64,000 bases of DNA. Origin: an uncultured Acidimicrobiales bacterium (GTDB lineage: Bacteria > Actinomycetota > Acidimicrobiia > Acidimicrobiales > Aldehydirespiratoraceae). The stretch's first letter is position 1, and the number at the start of each line of letters is the position of its first letter. Under the pieces are notes generated by a model. That model saw nothing but the letters and a program-made list of their open reading frames with translations. It had not been told where the DNA came from and did no database searches. This document shows positions 8,709 to 15,856 of the stretch, piece after piece. The position numbers and the translations under genes were made by a program. Location of the stretch: the NCBI GenBank assembly GCA_958296055.1, contig CATQHS010000001.1, forward strand, positions 1,894,277 to 1,958,276, read 5' to 3'.

Positions 8709-8815
8709 TAGCCTGCCCGCGATCGGAGCGCTCGGCCTTCGGGCGTCCTGATCGAGATCGACCCTGCCCCGTGAGGGGCTCCGGCCCCGGCCGGAACCGC
8801 AGGGAGGTGGTGCTC
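8709..8815 (+). promoter_or_regulatory. rpsF operon promoter and about 95-nt leader
   Basis: TAGCCT at 8709-8714 fits TANNNT and would start a leader of about 95 nt before the rpsF GTG. The leader can form GC-rich hairpins, among them GGGGC-TCC-GGCCCC and an overlapping CCGGCC/GGCCGG pairing near 8774-8796. It then ends in the Shine-Dalgarno AGGGAGG. Leaders of bacterial rpsF operons often carry a site bound by the bS6:bS18 dimer for feedback; whether this one does is inference. Confidence 0.4.
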
Positions 8816-9157
8816 GTGAAACGGGCCTACGAACTGATGGTGATAATCGACTCCGACGTCGACGACGCCGGGACGGTGATCGCCAGGGTGGCCGCCCTGA
8901 TCGCCGACGAGGGCGGAACCGTCGCCTCGACCGACGACTGGGGCCGCCGCAAGTTCGCCTACGAGATTGATCACAAGACCGAAGGCCATTACGTGGTCTG
9001 GGAGATCGTGACCTCCACGGCCGGTCTGCCCGTCACTGAGCGGCAACTTCGACTCGCGGACGAGATAGTCCGCCACAAATTGTTCCGGCTGCCCGAGAGC
9101 GAAGCCACCCGGCGGGGTCTTCTCGGAGAAGCCGACCCGGCCGCAGTGGCCGGTTGA
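8816..9157 (+). CDS. rpsF: 30S ribosomal protein bS6
   Basis: A 113-residue ribosomal protein that binds the central domain of 16S rRNA together with bS18. Conserved elements are the N-terminal YELMVIID strand, GRRKFAYEIDHKTEGHYVVWEI and the C-terminal DEIVRHKLFRL. I chose the GTG at 8816 because AGGGAGG lies 8 bases upstream. It is the first gene of the rpsF-ssb-rpsR-rplI-dnaB cluster and is followed after 17 bases by ssb. Confidence 0.96.
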   Translation: MKRAYELMVIIDSDVDDAGTVIARVAALIADEGGTVASTDDWGRRKFAYEIDHKTEGHYVVWEIVTSTAGLPVTERQLRLADEIVRHKLFRLPESEATRRGLLGEADPAAVAG

Positions 9158-9174
9158 CGATAGGAAAGCTCCCG

Positions 9175-9678
9175 ATGGGATTCGACAACACCGTTACCGT
9201 GGCGGGAAACATCACTCGCGACCCCGAACTGCGATTCACGCAGTCGGGCATGGCCGTGACCTCTTTCGGCCTGGCCTGGAACCGCCGCCGCCAAGACCAA
9301 GAGGACGAGGTGTCGTTCTTCGACGTCACCTGCTTCCGCCAGCTCGCCGAGAACGTGGCCGAGTCGCTTTACAAAGGGGCCCGGGTCGTCATCTACGGCA
9401 CGCTTCAGCAGCGGAGCTGGGAGAACGCCGACGGCGACCGGCGCTCGAAGGTGGAAATTCTGGCCGACGACATAGCCCCCAGCCTCAAGTGGGCCACCGT
9501 GGAGCTGACCAAGAACGAGTACCGCGGCCACGGCGGCGGGGGCGGACACGGCGGCGGGGGCGGCCACAGCGGCAGAGGCGGAGGGAACCGGCCCGACCGG
9601 GGCGAGCGGCCCGACCGGGGCGAGCGGCCCGAGCCCAAGCCGGCCCCGGCCTTCAATTCCAACGAGGAACCCTTCTGA
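9175..9678 (+). CDS. ssb: single-stranded DNA-binding protein
   Basis: A 167-residue SSB that coats single-stranded DNA during replication, repair and recombination. The OB fold spans about residues 1-110, with NTVTVAGNITRDPELRFT at the start and a FFDVTCFRQLAENV segment. A Gly/His/Arg-rich linker follows, containing GHGGGGG repeats and two copies of PDRGER. The tail NSNEEPF is the partner-binding C-terminal tip. The ATG at 9175 has AGGAAAG 6 bases upstream; the TTG at 9154 overlaps rpsF and was not chosen. Confidence 0.96.
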   Translation: MGFDNTVTVAGNITRDPELRFTQSGMAVTSFGLAWNRRRQDQEDEVSFFDVTCFRQLAENVAESLYKGARVVIYGTLQQRSWENADGDRRSKVEILADDIAPSLKWATVELTKNEYRGHGGGGGHGGGGGHSGRGGGNRPDRGERPDRGERPEPKPAPAFNSNEEPF

Positions 9679-9716
9679 TCAGCCGATCCGGGGCCCTTGA
9701 ACCGAGGAGATCTTGA

Positions 9717-10202
9717 ATGCCCAAGGCCAAGAGGCGGGTTAAGAACAGGGACAACAACCGCCGCGCCAAAAAGAAGGTCAGCGTTCTCACCTCCGAGAGG
9801 ATCGAGTACGTGGACTGGAAGGACGTCAGCCTGCTTCGCCGGTTCATGTCCGAGCGGGCCAAGATCCGGTCCCGGCGGGTGACGGGCAACAGCGCCCAGC
9901 AGCAGAAGCTGGTGGCCGACGCCATCAAGGTCGCTCGGGAGATGGCGCTGGTGGCCTACGCGAACCGGGTCACCACCCAGCGCCAGGGCAAGGACCGGTC
10001 GTCCCGGCTGTGGGCCGACACCCCGATGCCCCGCCCGGCCATGCCGCCGCCGGGCGGGACGGCCGATCAGGCGGCCGCAGGCGATGACCCCGAAGCGGCG
10101 GTAGACGCCGGGGCCGGTCCCGGCCCGCGGCCGGATTCCGTCGAGGCTTCCTCGGCCGCCGGGGCGCCGGGCGAGCCGCCGTCGGAGGCTGGCCGGCCGT
10201 GA
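9717..10202 (+). CDS. rpsR: 30S ribosomal protein bS18 with a long C-terminal extension
   Basis: A 161-residue protein. The first about 90 residues are canonical bS18: a basic start, the YVDWKDVSLLRRFMSERAKI core and the RRVTGNSAQQQKLVADAIKVAREMAL helix. The usual protein has 75-95 residues. Here a further about 65 residues follow, rich in Pro, Ala, Gly, Asp and Glu, with no recognisable fold. The tail overlaps the rplI GTG by 4 bases (GTGA), so the downstream gene is coupled to its full translation. Three of the four Cys often found in zinc-binding bS18 paralogues are absent, as in C-minus forms. Confidence 0.95.
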   Translation: MPKAKRRVKNRDNNRRAKKKVSVLTSERIEYVDWKDVSLLRRFMSERAKIRSRRVTGNSAQQQKLVADAIKVAREMALVAYANRVTTQRQGKDRSSRLWADTPMPRPAMPPPGGTADQAAAGDDPEAAVDAGAGPGPRPDSVEASSAAGAPGEPPSEAGRP

Positions 10203-10645
10203 AGGTTGTCCTGCGGGCCGACGTGGACGGGCTGGGCCGTCGAGGCGATGTGTGCGAGGTGGCCGACGGCTATGCCCGGAATTACCTGGTTCCCCGAGGT
10301 CTGGCCCTGAAGTCGTCCGCGGGGGCCGCCAGCCAGGCCGTGGCCATGCGCCGAGCGGCGGTGGCCCGGGCCGCCGTCGTCTACCAAGACGCGGCCGAGC
10401 TGGCTGAGCGGCTGGCGGCGAAGGTGATCGCCGTCTCGGCCAAAGCCGCCGCCGGGGGGCATCTCTACGGGTCGGTCGGCCCCGCCGACATCGCCGCCGC
10501 TCTTCAGGCCCAGTCCGGGATAGAAGTCGACCGCCGGTCCTTCGTGCTGGATTCGCCCATCAAAGACGCTGGCACCCACTCGGTGACGTGCCGGCTCCAC
10601 CCCGAGGTCGAGTTGACCGTGACCGTCGAGGTGGTCCCCGACTGA
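10199..10645 (+). CDS. rplI: 50S ribosomal protein bL9
   Basis: A 148-residue bL9, which binds 23S rRNA domain V near the L1 stalk. The N-terminal domain shows GRRGDVCEVADGYARNYLVPRG, the bL9 signature. A helical linker rich in Ala and Glu (about 45-80) joins it to the C-terminal domain (GGHLYGSVGPADIAAAL, DSPIKDAGTHSV). The GTG start overlaps the rpsR stop. The stop codon lies inside the first copy of a short repeat continued in the spacer. Confidence 0.96.
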   Translation: MKVVLRADVDGLGRRGDVCEVADGYARNYLVPRGLALKSSAGAASQAVAMRRAAVARAAVVYQDAAELAERLAAKVIAVSAKAAAGGHLYGSVGPADIAAALQAQSGIEVDRRSFVLDSPIKDAGTHSVTCRLHPEVELTVTVEVVPD

Positions 10646-10717
10646 GCTTCCCCCGGCCCGGTCCGAGGCCCCGGGTCCGGGTCGGCGCCAACTGAGCTTC
10701 CCCAATTGAGCTTCCCC
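10641..10717 (+). repeat. three copies of ACTGAGCTTCCCC spanning and following the rplI stop
   Basis: ACTGAGCTTCCCC occurs at 10641-10653, where its TGA is the rplI stop. It recurs exactly at 10691-10703 and with one change (ATTGAGCTTCCCC) at 10705-10717. The rest of the spacer up to dnaB (10718-10864) holds a short TCCCC-TTCGGC-GGGGA hairpin without a T-run and no gene. Confidence 0.8.
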
Positions 10718-10864
10718 GGATGCTGGGCGGGCAGTGTCCACACCCTGTCCCCTTCGGCGGGGGAGAATTGCCCATCAAATCCTCAGGTCTGTCCTCTGGC
10801 GCCCCACAGGGCCGGGGGGGCAGGCTCGGAGGCTGTTGACCCGAGGCCGGGAGGCGGCAGGTGA

Positions 10865-12310
10865 ATGGCTGACAGGACTGCGGTTGGAACCGATTCGGAT
10901 GCCGATTTCCGGCTAAGCGGCCGGTGGACGGCTGGATCCGCCGGGGGAGAAACCGGTTCGTCCGGCCGGGACCGGATGAGAGTCCCGCCGCACAACCTGG
11001 AGGCGGAGGAATCGCTGCTGGGGGCGATGCTGTTGTCGCGCGACGCGGTGGGCGACGCCATCGAGGTGACCGAGGCCGAGGAGTTCTACCGGCCCGCCCA
11101 CCAGCAGGTGTTCGAGGCGGCCCGGCGCCTGTTCACCGCGGGCGACCCGGTGGACGCGGTGACGGTGGCCGAGGAGATGACCCGGGCCGACGGTGCCGCC
11201 CTGGAGTCGGTGGGGGGCCTGGACGGGCTGATGGCGCTGGCCGCGGGCACGCCGGCCACCTCCAACGCCGCCGTCTACGGCCGCATCGTCCATGAGAATT
11301 TCAGGCTGCGCCGCCTGATCGGCGCCGCAGCCGAGATCGCCGAGGTGGCCTACAGCCGGCCCACCGACGTGGCCAAGACCCTGGACTGGGCCGAGGCGGA
11401 GATCTACCGGGTGGCCCAAGACCGCAACAGCGACCAGGCGGTGATGGTGGGTGATCTGCTGGAGGCCACCCTGGACCGCTTGGAGGAGCTGTACGGGTCT
11501 GACGGCGGCCCCACCGGCGCCCCGACCGGCTACATCGAGCTGGACAAGCTGACCTCGGGGCTCCAGCCGTCCTCGCTGTACGTGGTGGGGGCCCGGCCCT
11601 CAATGGGCAAGACCGCCTTCGCCTTGGGGATGGTGGCCAACGCGGGGGTGCGCCACAGCCTGCCGGTGCTGCTGTTCTCGCTGGAGATGGGACACATGGA
11701 GCTCACCCAGCGGCTGTTGTCGTCGGAAGCCCGGGTGGACTCCACCCACATGCGCGACGGCCGGCTCGGCGACGACGACTGGCGGAGGATCAACAGCGCC
11801 TTGGGCAAGCTGGCCTCGGCGCCGATCTGGATCGACGACAGCCCCAACGTGACCATCACCCAGATCCGGGCCCGGGCCCGGCGGCTGCGCAGCAAGGTGG
11901 GGGCCCTGGCCATGGTGGTGGTGGACTACCTCCAGTTGATGACCGGGCGCATCAGCGCCGAGAACCGCCAAGTAGAGGTGTCGGAGATCTCCCGCGGGCT
12001 CAAGATCCTGGCCCGGGAGCTGGAGTGCCCGGTGGTGGCGCTCTCCCAGCTCTCCCGGGCTCTGGAGGTGCGGGCCGACAAGCGCCCCATGCTGGCCGAC
12101 CTGCGCGAGTCGGGTGCCATCGAGCAGGACGCCGACGTGGTGATGTTCATCTACCGCGACGAGGTCTACAACCCCTCCAACGCCGACACCGCCGGCCTGG
12201 CCGAGATCTCGGTGGCCAAGCACCGCAACGGCCCCACCGGCATGGTCCAGTTGGGCTTCCTGCCCCGGTTCGCCAGCTTTCACAACCTCTCTCGACAAAA
12301 TCCCGGCTGA
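10865..12310 (+). CDS. dnaB: replicative DNA helicase DnaB
   Basis: A 481-residue hexameric 5'-3' helicase that unwinds DNA at the replication fork. The N-terminal primase-interacting domain (about 38-140, PPHNLEAEESLLGAML) is followed by the RecA-like core. That core has Walker A GARPSMGKT at 242-250, Walker B with VVVDYLQLM and the arginine-finger region ending in ISVAKHRNGPTG. There is no intein, in contrast to several actinobacterial dnaB genes. The first about 37 residues are a Ser/Gly-rich extension. GGGAGG about 10 bases upstream supports the ATG. It ends the ribosomal/replication cluster; what follows is accessory. Confidence 0.96.
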   Translation: MADRTAVGTDSDADFRLSGRWTAGSAGGETGSSGRDRMRVPPHNLEAEESLLGAMLLSRDAVGDAIEVTEAEEFYRPAHQQVFEAARRLFTAGDPVDAVTVAEEMTRADGAALESVGGLDGLMALAAGTPATSNAAVYGRIVHENFRLRRLIGAAAEIAEVAYSRPTDVAKTLDWAEAEIYRVAQDRNSDQAVMVGDLLEATLDRLEELYGSDGGPTGAPTGYIELDKLTSGLQPSSLYVVGARPSMGKTAFALGMVANAGVRHSLPVLLFSLEMGHMELTQRLLSSEARVDSTHMRDGRLGDDDWRRINSALGKLASAPIWIDDSPNVTITQIRARARRLRSKVGALAMVVVDYLQLMTGRISAENRQVEVSEISRGLKILARELECPVVALSQLSRALEVRADKRPMLADLRESGAIEQDADVVMFIYRDEVYNPSNADTAGLAEISVAKHRNGPTGMVQLGFLPRFASFHNLSRQNPG

Positions 12311-12529
12311 CCCCTTGCCAGGGCCGCTCAGGCCGGGTAAGGTGCCCCGCAAGCCATGGGCCAGTTCTTCGGATCGGTCTCATGCCACGGCTTCTTAGCT
12401 GTGCTTCTCGGCGGGCAACGCCCCCCTCCTCCGGCTGGCCAGGCCGGTTGGTCTTCTTCCCTCATCCTCGCCTCTCAGCCGGTTCGCACCCCGGCCAAGC
12501 GGCGCTCGGTGCCGACCGAAAGGTGGATC

Positions 12530-13339
12530 ATGCTCTGGTTGCGGTGTTCTCGTCTTGATCGCTTGTGGCGATGGCGGCGGTGGGTTCTGGCTGCGGCCGG
12601 GACGGCAGCGACGATGGCCGCGGCAAGTTGCGGAGGCCCGGACCCTGATCCCGACCGGCTCGTGCTGCCGCCCAGCTCGGCCGAGGCTCTCGCCCCCGCT
12701 GCCCCCAGCTCGGCGCTGGTTGCGTCGACGACTTCGGAACCGGCCGCGCCGGCCTCGACCACCGTCGAGCGGGCGGTCCCAACCTCGGCCGCCGAAGCCC
12801 CCATCATCCTGCAGCCCGAACCCGATCCAGCGCCTACTACCGAACCGGAGCCGGAGCCGGTGTCTTTGGCGGAAGTCGGCGCCGTGCCCGAACCGACCGA
12901 AGCGGCTGTCACCGCCTCCCCTGACGACCACGAGCAGCCTGAGCCAGCCCCAGAACCCGAACCGGCCCCAGAGCCGCAGCCTGAGCCTGAGCCTGAGCCG
13001 GAGTCTTCGCTGCCGCCGCCGGTGGGGGAGCCGATTCTTCTGGCCGAGAACACCGAGGAGACCTTCATCGACGGCTCCGGCTGGGTCGAAGCCCGCTACC
13101 AACCCATCGAGATCGAAGTTGGCACCCAGTTCCGGGCCCCGGATTGGGAGGCCACCAGCATCGTCACTCGCCCTCCTGTCGATCTCGCCCATAACGGCCT
13201 GTGGGACATCTACCGCTGCAGTGTTCACAAGGCTTACGGCACTGAAAACGGTTGGGAGTTCGTCACTTACGCCTACCGAGATGACGATGGGCGGTTCCGT
13301 CTTGTAGTAGGTAGCGCTCGCCCCGTGGGACCGTGTTGA
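12530..13339 (+). CDS. putative lipoprotein with Pro-Glu linker, start of the Tad-type locus
   Basis: About 269 residues from the ATG at 12530, which has AAGGTGG upstream. A basic n-region and hydrophobic stretch end in an AASC lipobox (Cys about residue 36). A long disordered segment rich in Ala, Pro, Glu and Thr, with PEPEPEP runs, spans about 40-165. A compact C-terminal domain follows with two cysteines (YRCS and the terminal GPC). This is the outline of a surface lipoprotein that holds a small domain away from the membrane. The stop overlaps the next gene's start. An in-frame extension back to 12356 would bury the signal peptide and is less likely. Function unknown. Confidence 0.7.
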   Translation: MLWLRCSRLDRLWRWRRWVLAAAGTAATMAAASCGGPDPDPDRLVLPPSSAEALAPAAPSSALVASTTSEPAAPASTTVERAVPTSAAEAPIILQPEPDPAPTTEPEPEPVSLAEVGAVPEPTEAAVTASPDDHEQPEPAPEPEPAPEPQPEPEPEPESSLPPPVGEPILLAENTEETFIDGSGWVEARYQPIEIEVGTQFRAPDWEATSIVTRPPVDLAHNGLWDIYRCSVHKAYGTENGWEFVTYAYRDDDGRFRLVVGSARPVGPC

Positions 13340-15252
13340 CCCTAGGTAGGGGTCAAAGATCATTACTGGTTATCGCGGCTGTGGTTGGAAGCCTCTTGGC
13401 ATCTCTGTGGCCCGAGCTAGCCGTCGCAGGCCACGAATCTACTAGAGAGGGTCACACCTGGGAACCCGGTGCCACCCATCTGATATCCGTACCCTATGAC
13501 GGGAAACATTTCAACAACTGGCAATGCACGAACGCCGCAGGTTGCTTTTGGGACCGCTCGTTCGGCTACGGCGATTACTTCGGCGACTCGTGCCGGATTA
13601 GTGGCGGCAACAGGGTCACGCTGGGAGATTGCGGCCATAGGTCGCCTTCCGGGTTCAGATTCTTGACCGGGACTTGCAATGGTCAATCGGGCTGTTCGTC
13701 GGAAGTGTCCGCGGCCATTTTTAACGATCCGGGAATTACCGCGGTGATCATCGAGGGCGCCAATAGTTGGCACTACGACGTTTGGCCCAACCCGACTTCG
13801 TTCGCGGTGCGGGTTTGCATGGCGTGGGGCGTTGTGGGCGGGGTGGTCGATGCGGCCGGACATCGGGTCGTCAACGGAGCGGCGCAGAACACGGCCCCGC
13901 TCTGCGGCCAGTGGGTGCCGAACGACGAGCCCGATCCCGATCCGGAGCCCGATCCTTGTCCGGCGGGGCAGACGCGGGTGGAGGGCGTCTGCAAGGTGTG
14001 GTGCACCTACACGGGCACCTATCTGTTGCCGACGGAGGCATGCAAATCTCGGCCTCCGCCGCCGGGCCGGGAGACCCATGTGTGTTACGGGATCACCGCC
14101 GGGGAGATTTTCGACAAGGCCGTGGACCAGAACAAGGCCCCGGAGTTCTGGGTGACCGACCGCCGGTTCTTTCCCCGGCTCTGGCCCTCGTCGGTCACCG
14201 CCGAGGTGGACCAGGAAGTCAGGGCGGCCGTCTACCGGCCGAGCGACTACGGGACCGGCATCGTCTTCGACGGGCTGGGCGACAGCGGGAATCGCCGGGC
14301 CAACTGCGGCAGCGTGCGGGCCCGCCTGATCGGGCTGAGGTGGGAGTTCCGGGGCGGCGGCGACCCGACCGTCGTCAAGGGCGGCCGCGAGATCACCGAC
14401 TTCAACAACTACAGATGCAACCGCAGCGGCGGCTGGGGTGACTGCACCGGCTCGCTGAAGTTCCGGTTCGCTGAGCCCACCGGGACCGGCGCCGGGTTCG
14501 TCGTCACCGCCTACTGGGAGACCAGGGTCAGGCCCCGCAGCGTGACCGGGTCGCTGCCCGAGACGTTCCTGTCCGACACCTCGGCCAGCATCGCCGTGGC
14601 CGTGGGTCCCCAGTGCACCCCGGCCCCGCCGCCGGAATCGGCTCCGTTGGTGGCGGCCCGGCTGAGCTGGGAGACCCACTTGGCGGCGAGTTCGGGCTAC
14701 GAGGCGACCGGCGACGAGCCGTGGCAGTTGCCGTTGTCGCATCCGGGCGCGGAGTCCTTCGTGCTGACGGCCGGGGGCACGCTGTGGCCCGTCCTGACCG
14801 GGGATTCCCCGAGCCTGGATGTGGCCGACGCCGGCACCGGGTGCTCGTGGCGGATGGACAAGGTGGTAATCAAGTTCCGGGAGATGCATCCGTGGGTGAC
14901 CGCGGACACGGAGACGATCAACCGGGTGGACCCAGGACAGTCCGGGCTGACGGCCCGCTGGCGCCGACTGGACCGGTCCGCCCAAGAATTGGTGCGGAGA
15001 TGGGCCGGCTCAAAGGGCCAGCCCGCCCCGCTGGAGTGCCTGCACCGGTCCCTGCACGGCTCGAACGCCGACCCCGAGCGCCATTGCCGTTGGACCCTGC
15101 CCCGGGTCGGGATCTGGCGGTGGACGATGGACGTGCATTACCGCCTCGAGGGTCAGACCGCTGCCGCGGGAACGCTGCGAGTGGGCGAGGGCGCCGAGTG
15201 GTTCGTCTCGCCGTCCGACCATGCCGCCCAGCGGCTCACGTTCGCTTTCTAA
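13333..15252 (+). CDS. large cysteine-containing exported protein of unknown function
   Basis: A 639-residue protein with an N-terminal signal peptide (LLVIAAVVGSLLASLWPE, cleavage near AVAG). About 18 cysteines suit disulfide formation outside the cell. A DPDPEPD linker near residue 200 divides an N-terminal domain (tyrosine, glycine and asparagine-rich) from the central and C-terminal domains. The last part (about 430-639) has immunoglobulin-like beta character. I do not recognise the family. The GTG start overlaps the upstream lipoprotein stop and an AAGGAGG site for the next Tad gene begins at its stop, so it is built into the pilus operon. The first about 500 bases are noticeably less GC-rich than the rest, suggesting a mosaic origin. 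Confidence 0.72.
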   Translation: MLTLGRGQRSLLVIAAVVGSLLASLWPELAVAGHESTREGHTWEPGATHLISVPYDGKHFNNWQCTNAAGCFWDRSFGYGDYFGDSCRISGGNRVTLGDCGHRSPSGFRFLTGTCNGQSGCSSEVSAAIFNDPGITAVIIEGANSWHYDVWPNPTSFAVRVCMAWGVVGGVVDAAGHRVVNGAAQNTAPLCGQWVPNDEPDPDPEPDPCPAGQTRVEGVCKVWCTYTGTYLLPTEACKSRPPPPGRETHVCYGITAGEIFDKAVDQNKAPEFWVTDRRFFPRLWPSSVTAEVDQEVRAAVYRPSDYGTGIVFDGLGDSGNRRANCGSVRARLIGLRWEFRGGGDPTVVKGGREITDFNNYRCNRSGGWGDCTGSLKFRFAEPTGTGAGFVVTAYWETRVRPRSVTGSLPETFLSDTSASIAVAVGPQCTPAPPPESAPLVAARLSWETHLAASSGYEATGDEPWQLPLSHPGAESFVLTAGGTLWPVLTGDSPSLDVADAGTGCSWRMDKVVIKFREMHPWVTADTETINRVDPGQSGLTARWRRLDRSAQELVRRWAGSKGQPAPLECLHRSLHGSNADPERHCRWTLPRVGIWRWTMDVHYRLEGQTAAAGTLRVGEGAEWFVSPSDHAAQRLTFAF

Positions 15253-15263
15253 GGAGGAGATCG

Positions 15264-15842
15264 GTGTCTAAGCAGGCTTGGAGACTGACGGCGGCGGGTG
15301 CCGTGGTGGTGGTGACCGTGGCCGCGGTGCTGCTGGTGGGCCGCGACGCCCCCGATCCGGTGTCCGAGGCGGTGGTGGCCGCCGATCGCTGGCGGGTGGG
15401 GAGCGAGCCCGGCCCGTTTGTGACGGTGGCAGTGCCGCAGCCGCTCGCCCCGTTCTTCGTGGCCCCTGAGGAACTAGTGGGGCTGGTGCCGGCTGTGGAC
15501 GTGGCCGAGGGCACGGTTCTGTCCCCGGCCATGCTGATGCCGGGTCCGGCCCCGCGGGGCCGGGGCACGGTTCCGATGCGGCTGGAGGCGGACGCGTCGC
15601 TGTGGCCCGGGCCGGGACCCCGAGCGGGCTTGGCCGCCGTTTTGGCTCCGACGCCCGGCGGGTGCGCGACCGCCGTGCTGGAGCTGGTGGATGTGGCCGA
15701 AGGGTCGGTGACGGTGGAGGTGACCCCGGTTCAGGCCGGGTTGCTCGGAAGCGGGGATCTGTTCACATGGCCGGCGCTGGACGGTTCCTGGCCGTTGTGC
15801 CCGTCCGGGCCCGCGGCGCCGGCCGTCGGCGCCGATCGGTAA
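15264..15842 (+). CDS. SAF-domain protein, CpaB/RcpC-like pilus assembly factor
   Basis: A 192-residue protein with one N-terminal transmembrane helix (AAGAVVVVTVAAVLLVG). It then has a SAF domain at about 50-105 with the FVAPEELVGLVPAVDVAEGTVL pattern typical of CpaB/RcpC of Flp pilus systems. The rest is small and beta-rich, with two Cys (GGCATAV and LCPS). AAGGAGG directly precedes the GTG. It lies just upstream of the CpaF ATPase, the order usual in actinobacterial Tad loci. Confidence 0.75.
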   Translation: MSKQAWRLTAAGAVVVVTVAAVLLVGRDAPDPVSEAVVAADRWRVGSEPGPFVTVAVPQPLAPFFVAPEELVGLVPAVDVAEGTVLSPAMLMPGPAPRGRGTVPMRLEADASLWPGPGPRAGLAAVLAPTPGGCATAVLELVDVAEGSVTVEVTPVQAGLLGSGDLFTWPALDGSWPLCPSGPAAPAVGADR

Positions 15843-15856
15843 GGAGTGGGTTGGAG

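Noticed and set aside
10718-10760. rho-independent terminator after rplI
   Set aside because: The TCCCC-TTCGGC-GGGGA hairpin is short and lacks a T-run; dnaB may be co-transcribed.
12356-12529. N-terminal extension of the lipoprotein gene to ATG 12356
   Set aside because: It would place about 58 low-complexity residues before a clear signal peptide and lipobox; ATG 12530 has a Shine-Dalgarno.
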